Shown one piece after another: positions 60,726 to 64,000 of a stretch of 64,000 nt of DNA (positions are counted from its first letter, which is position 1; every line of letters starts with the position of its first letter). The translations under genes were made by a program, and so were the position numbers. The DNA is taken from positions 60,298,220-60,362,219 of the forward strand of contig OY282609.1 of assembly GCA_958298945.1 (NCBI GenBank). Direction: 5' to 3'. The notes below the pieces were generated by a model that worked only from the letters and a program-made list of their open reading frames with translations, was not told the origin of the DNA and searched no databases. This DNA comes from Atherix ibis (taxonomy: Eukaryota > Arthropoda > Insecta > Diptera > Athericidae).

Positions 60726-62066
60726 AAGGGTTTTCGAATAAGAGTGACATGATTTCTTTTCAACAAAAAAAACACACACACTAATTTTTAAGGAAATTCA
60801 AATGTTTTTTATTTAATGTAAAGTACAATCGATACAATTAAGTTCTGAATAAAACGTTATTCAAATGGCCTCCACGACTTCTTTTGCAGGAACGAATTCG
60901 ATGAACCCAATTTTCGAGCACTTTTTCCACTAAATCAAGTCGTATGTCATCATGAATAGCACGTTCAATATTGACTTCTAAAGCTTGACGAGAGTCTGGT
61001 TTATTGCTAAAGACCAATGACTTCAAATAACTCCACAAGAAATAGTCTAATGGTGTTATATCATAACTTCTTGGAGGCCATTCAATGTCACAATTTCTTG
61101 AAATAATCGAATCTCCAAACTTTTCTCATAATAATTCGGTTGTTGCACGTGCTGTGTGGCACGTAGCCCCGTCTTGTTGGAACCAGATCAACTTCTTCCA
61201 ATTTCGGCCATAAAAAGTTGGTTATCATCGATCTATACCGCTCTCCATTGACAGTAACGGTGTTACCAGCTTCATTTCGAAAGAAGTGAGGACCGATATT
61301 TCCACCAGACCAAAAACCACACCAAAATGTCAATTTAGGTGAATGTAATGGGTGTTCATGAATAATTTGTGGATTTTCTTCGCACCAGAATCGACAGTTT
61401 TGTTTATTTACCGCACTATTCAGATGAAAGTAAGCCTCATCGGAGAAGATGGTTTTCTTAAAAAAAATCGTTATCGTTTTCAAGTTGTTCCAAGACAAAA
61501 TCAGCAAATTCACTATGTTTACGGTGGTCCAATGGCTTCAGTTCATGAGTGATAACAATTTTGTATGGATGCAAGCCCAAATCCTTTCTCAAAATCCGCC
61601 AGGTTGTGGTTTGAGACAGTCCCAATTCTTAAGAACGTCTTGGAATTGACAAATTGCGGTCTTCAGCAACACTTGCCTGAACGGCAGCAATATTTTCATT
61701 ACTTCGAGCGATTCTTTGTCTTATTGGCACTTGAACATTATTTAAAGAAAATGTACGCTCGAAATTTTCAACAATTCGACGAATAGCGAGCACAGTTGGA
61801 CGATTATTACGACCATAAAATGGCAAAAGCGCACGAAAAGTTGCAATTAGAGAACGATTATTTTGATAATAAAATTGATTATTTTGTAAACGTTGTTCTT
61901 GCGTATATCTCTCCATGATTATTTTGTAAACATTGTTCTTGCGTATAAACATTGTTCTTGCGTATATCTCTCCAATACAATGAAAGAAAAAAATGACAGA
62001 TCATGACATATTACAAATGGCCGAAACGTCACTTAGAAATCATATCACTCTTATTGGAAAACCCTC
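60726..62066 (-). mobile_element. DD41D (rosa-type) element E copy 2
   Basis: Inverted ends as in copy 1, with TA after the right end (62067-62068). MERYTQEQRLQNNQFYYQNN starts at about 61916 with Leu at codon 10 intact. A nonsense codon (TAA near 61629) follows NLSIPRRS. One extra T near 61455 shifts the frame before IFSDEAYFHLNSAV (first D). An 11-nt loss near 61190 and a TGA near 61130 disrupt the region around WFQQDGATCHTA (second D). The third D survives in RSYDITPLDYFLW. The 5' leader has a local duplication of TTGTTCTTGCGTATA (61918-61975). Defects are entirely different from copy 1. Confidence 0.9.
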
Positions 62067-62068
62067 TA

Positions 62069-64000
62069 TATGGTGATTAGTAATACAGATGAGAAGGAAA
62101 TTTTTTTTGTAATGTTTCTGAATTAGTATTTGTACGATAAGCTTTTACTGTAAATTAATTTCCACATATTAAATTCACTACAATATTATTATCTATCCGT
62201 CCACTTGCCCCACTTTTCATCACCTTTTTACATATACTCATATTCAAAAAGAAAAAGAAGAAAAAAACGAATCAAGATGCAATTTGCAAAATAGAAATCT
62301 GTAGTTTTTCTCAAGAACTCCAAACATATTCCTTCTTTACGGGTTAGTGTTTAGAAAAATTCCTAAGCTTTTATATATGGCGCGTGAGTATGTTAACCGA
62401 ACATATCCGGATTGTATTAGGAAATAGTCTGGAAAAAGTAGCATGTTTTAGGTGTTCGCATCGGTATTCACCTTATTCAGGTGTGTGGTTACAAAATTTT
62501 TGTCAAAACTTATAACATACGTTTGTGGTGCTCAGATAGATGATGAATCATTTGAGGATGCTACATGTAGTCCATTCATCATACGGGAGAAGTTTGTAGC
62601 ATTCTCATAGTTCTATTTTAGGATCAGGGTAAATGAGAGTGATTTTCTGCTCTATTTCATCCTTTCAGATTGTTTGCGCCTTCCACTGTGCTATATACCT
62701 TCACTTCCAGTGACACGAGGAATAAAAGAAGGATGAATCATAGCTACTAGTCCAACTCACCCACTAATTTTTTCAATGTAGGAAATGAATAGAACACCAT
62801 GTGAGAATGAAAGGGGTTGCAAGTTTTTATTTATGAAAGGGTAAAGCAATCATTGCTAGTTGATGAATCATCGTCACCCTTATCATATAAGATACAAGCA
62901 GGAGAGATTGCCGAGCAGAATTGATTTAGGAAGTGACATAACAGCATTCCCCTCAGATTTGAAGACTTGCGAGAGATTCGCTATTATGGGTATAATAACC
63001 ATACACATTTACTGTTGGGGTTGAATACTAACACTTATGCGGAAAATTATTTTATACACATATGAGTATGCACATATGAGGATGTAAAAAGATTTTGTCT
63101 AGTTTTCCATTGTATACACTGCTGAATGGCAAAAGCATTCCTCTTCGGTAATAAATATCAACACAAAATTACTATTTCAATGTGGATAAAGGGAAACTTT
63201 TCACAATAGATACGACGGGTATGTGTTCGGTTAGTTTGCCTAGAAAATTTTCTGAATTATTGGTATTGTATTGTCCCTATTTAAACATTAATAACCATAC
63301 TCAGAAAATGGGCTACTCATCGTGCAATCATCAGTCATTGTACTGGCAGCTATGTGAGTCTTCCTTGAGAATTCCATCTAAACCATGCACATTTATGTTG
63401 GATAATATATCTATAGTTAGAAGATAGATGAATGCTCCCATTTAATTTCGATTTTGGAAAGAATTATCATATTCAGTTAAGTTTATTCGCAATTTTTTCT
63501 TCCCCACAATTTGTCTACGTTTATCAAAGAAAGGTAAAAATACTTAAATTCTATTTTCGTTAGTGCCTTTCTTCCAATTTCTTTTTTCGATTAAATATTA
63601 TTTATTGTAAATAGCAAAATCAGATAATTTTGAATTGATTGGTTCTCATTTCTCTATTATCGTTCGAATATTATTGATTATTGAATAAATTGTTGCCTTC
63701 CCATTTCTTTTCTGCATGGAAAATATTAGATTGTTTATTCTTCAATTTTTTGTTACCTTGAACTAGTATGTTGTGTATAATTTAGTTTCCCGTTTTAAAA
63801 GGCTTTTTGGGAAAATACAACAACAACAAAAATACATCTACCAATAAAAGTATTGTAAATATTGAATTTAGATAATAAGCAACTGTTCTTTTTCTAGAGC
63901 TAGAGCGTATGTATCAATGTAAACATATTAAATCAGCACTTAAGCAGAACATTTTTTGACCCAATTTTTTTGTGCTTTTTTTTGCCTCTGTTTTTGTACA
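62069..64000 (+). other. Intron or downstream, no gene seen
   Basis: AT-rich to the end of the window. A plus-strand frame at 63182-63427 has no motif and no splice support. No further host exon was identified, so the shared gene body presumably lies beyond 64000. Confidence 0.35.

Noticed and set aside
63182..63427. 81-codon plus-strand frame near the window end
   Set aside because: No acceptor/donor pair in frame with the host gene, and no family resemblance.

Overview
The window looks like part of a large, AT-rich insect nuclear gene, probably from a fly (Diptera). It is mostly intron, heavily loaded with mariner-like DNA transposons. The insect/dipteran call rests on the mariner/rosa-type transposases, the short coding exons with GT-AG borders and a CAG/CAA polyglutamine tract, and an Inr+DPE core-promoter match. 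I cannot name the species.

Host gene. Four plus-strand segments behave as protein-coding exons of one gene: 2753-2864 (start exon), 11297-11416, 34111-34296 (polyglutamine exon) and 55269-55554 (a second, alternative start exon). The first three join in order at phase 1 without a stop. Both start exons begin Met-Gly, have an in-frame stop just upstream, and end at phase 1 with a Lys/Arg-Ile-Lys-Gly junction. I therefore read them as two alternative promoters feeding a shared downstream body that lies beyond the window. The second promoter has a consensus initiator with a downstream promoter element exactly 28 nt later (54606-54640). I do not recognise the protein. The visible part is basic, rich in Ser, Pro and Gln, and probably disordered.

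Mobile elements. At least seven DDE-transposon families are present, plus small relics. I label them A to G. Family A (tip CGAGGTCTGTTCAAAAAG, DD34D, GVQW3/SETMAR-like) has six copies: 9158-9635, 21153-22465, 23661-24952, 38842-40119, 43108-44330 and 47065-47858. Family B is an older degenerate mariner (9640-10560, 42410-43105) joined to family A at the same junction twice. Family C is 28977-30261 and family D is 58206-59475, both DD34D. Families E (32669-33944, 60726-62066) and F (51857-53147) have a 41-residue spacing, the DD41D/rosa signature. Family G (3889-4853, 35849-37068) is Mos1-like (mauritiana subfamily). All copies are broken, but A at 21153 has a single in-frame stop in an otherwise full frame, and E at 32669 has one stop plus an in-frame deletion. 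Non-LTR retrotransposon relics are at 3650-6020 (RTE/BovB-like reverse transcriptase, interrupted by G), 38620-38815 (RNase H) and 48170-48400 (3' end of an R1/Jockey-like frame).

Repeats and the rest. Tandem arrays lie at 12253-13445 (about 310-bp units), 16413-17530 (about 158-bp units carrying CACGTG/CACGCACG blocks, in a higher-order pattern), 20575-20940, 44340-44690 and 57596-58160. The remaining sequence is AT-rich intronic DNA in which I see no genes. No rRNA, tRNA, CRISPR or bacterial-type operon was seen. I found no convincing new biological system. The most unusual items are the fold-back family A copy, the defective A sublineage with shared deletions, the A+B composite, and the E-box-bearing higher-order satellite.
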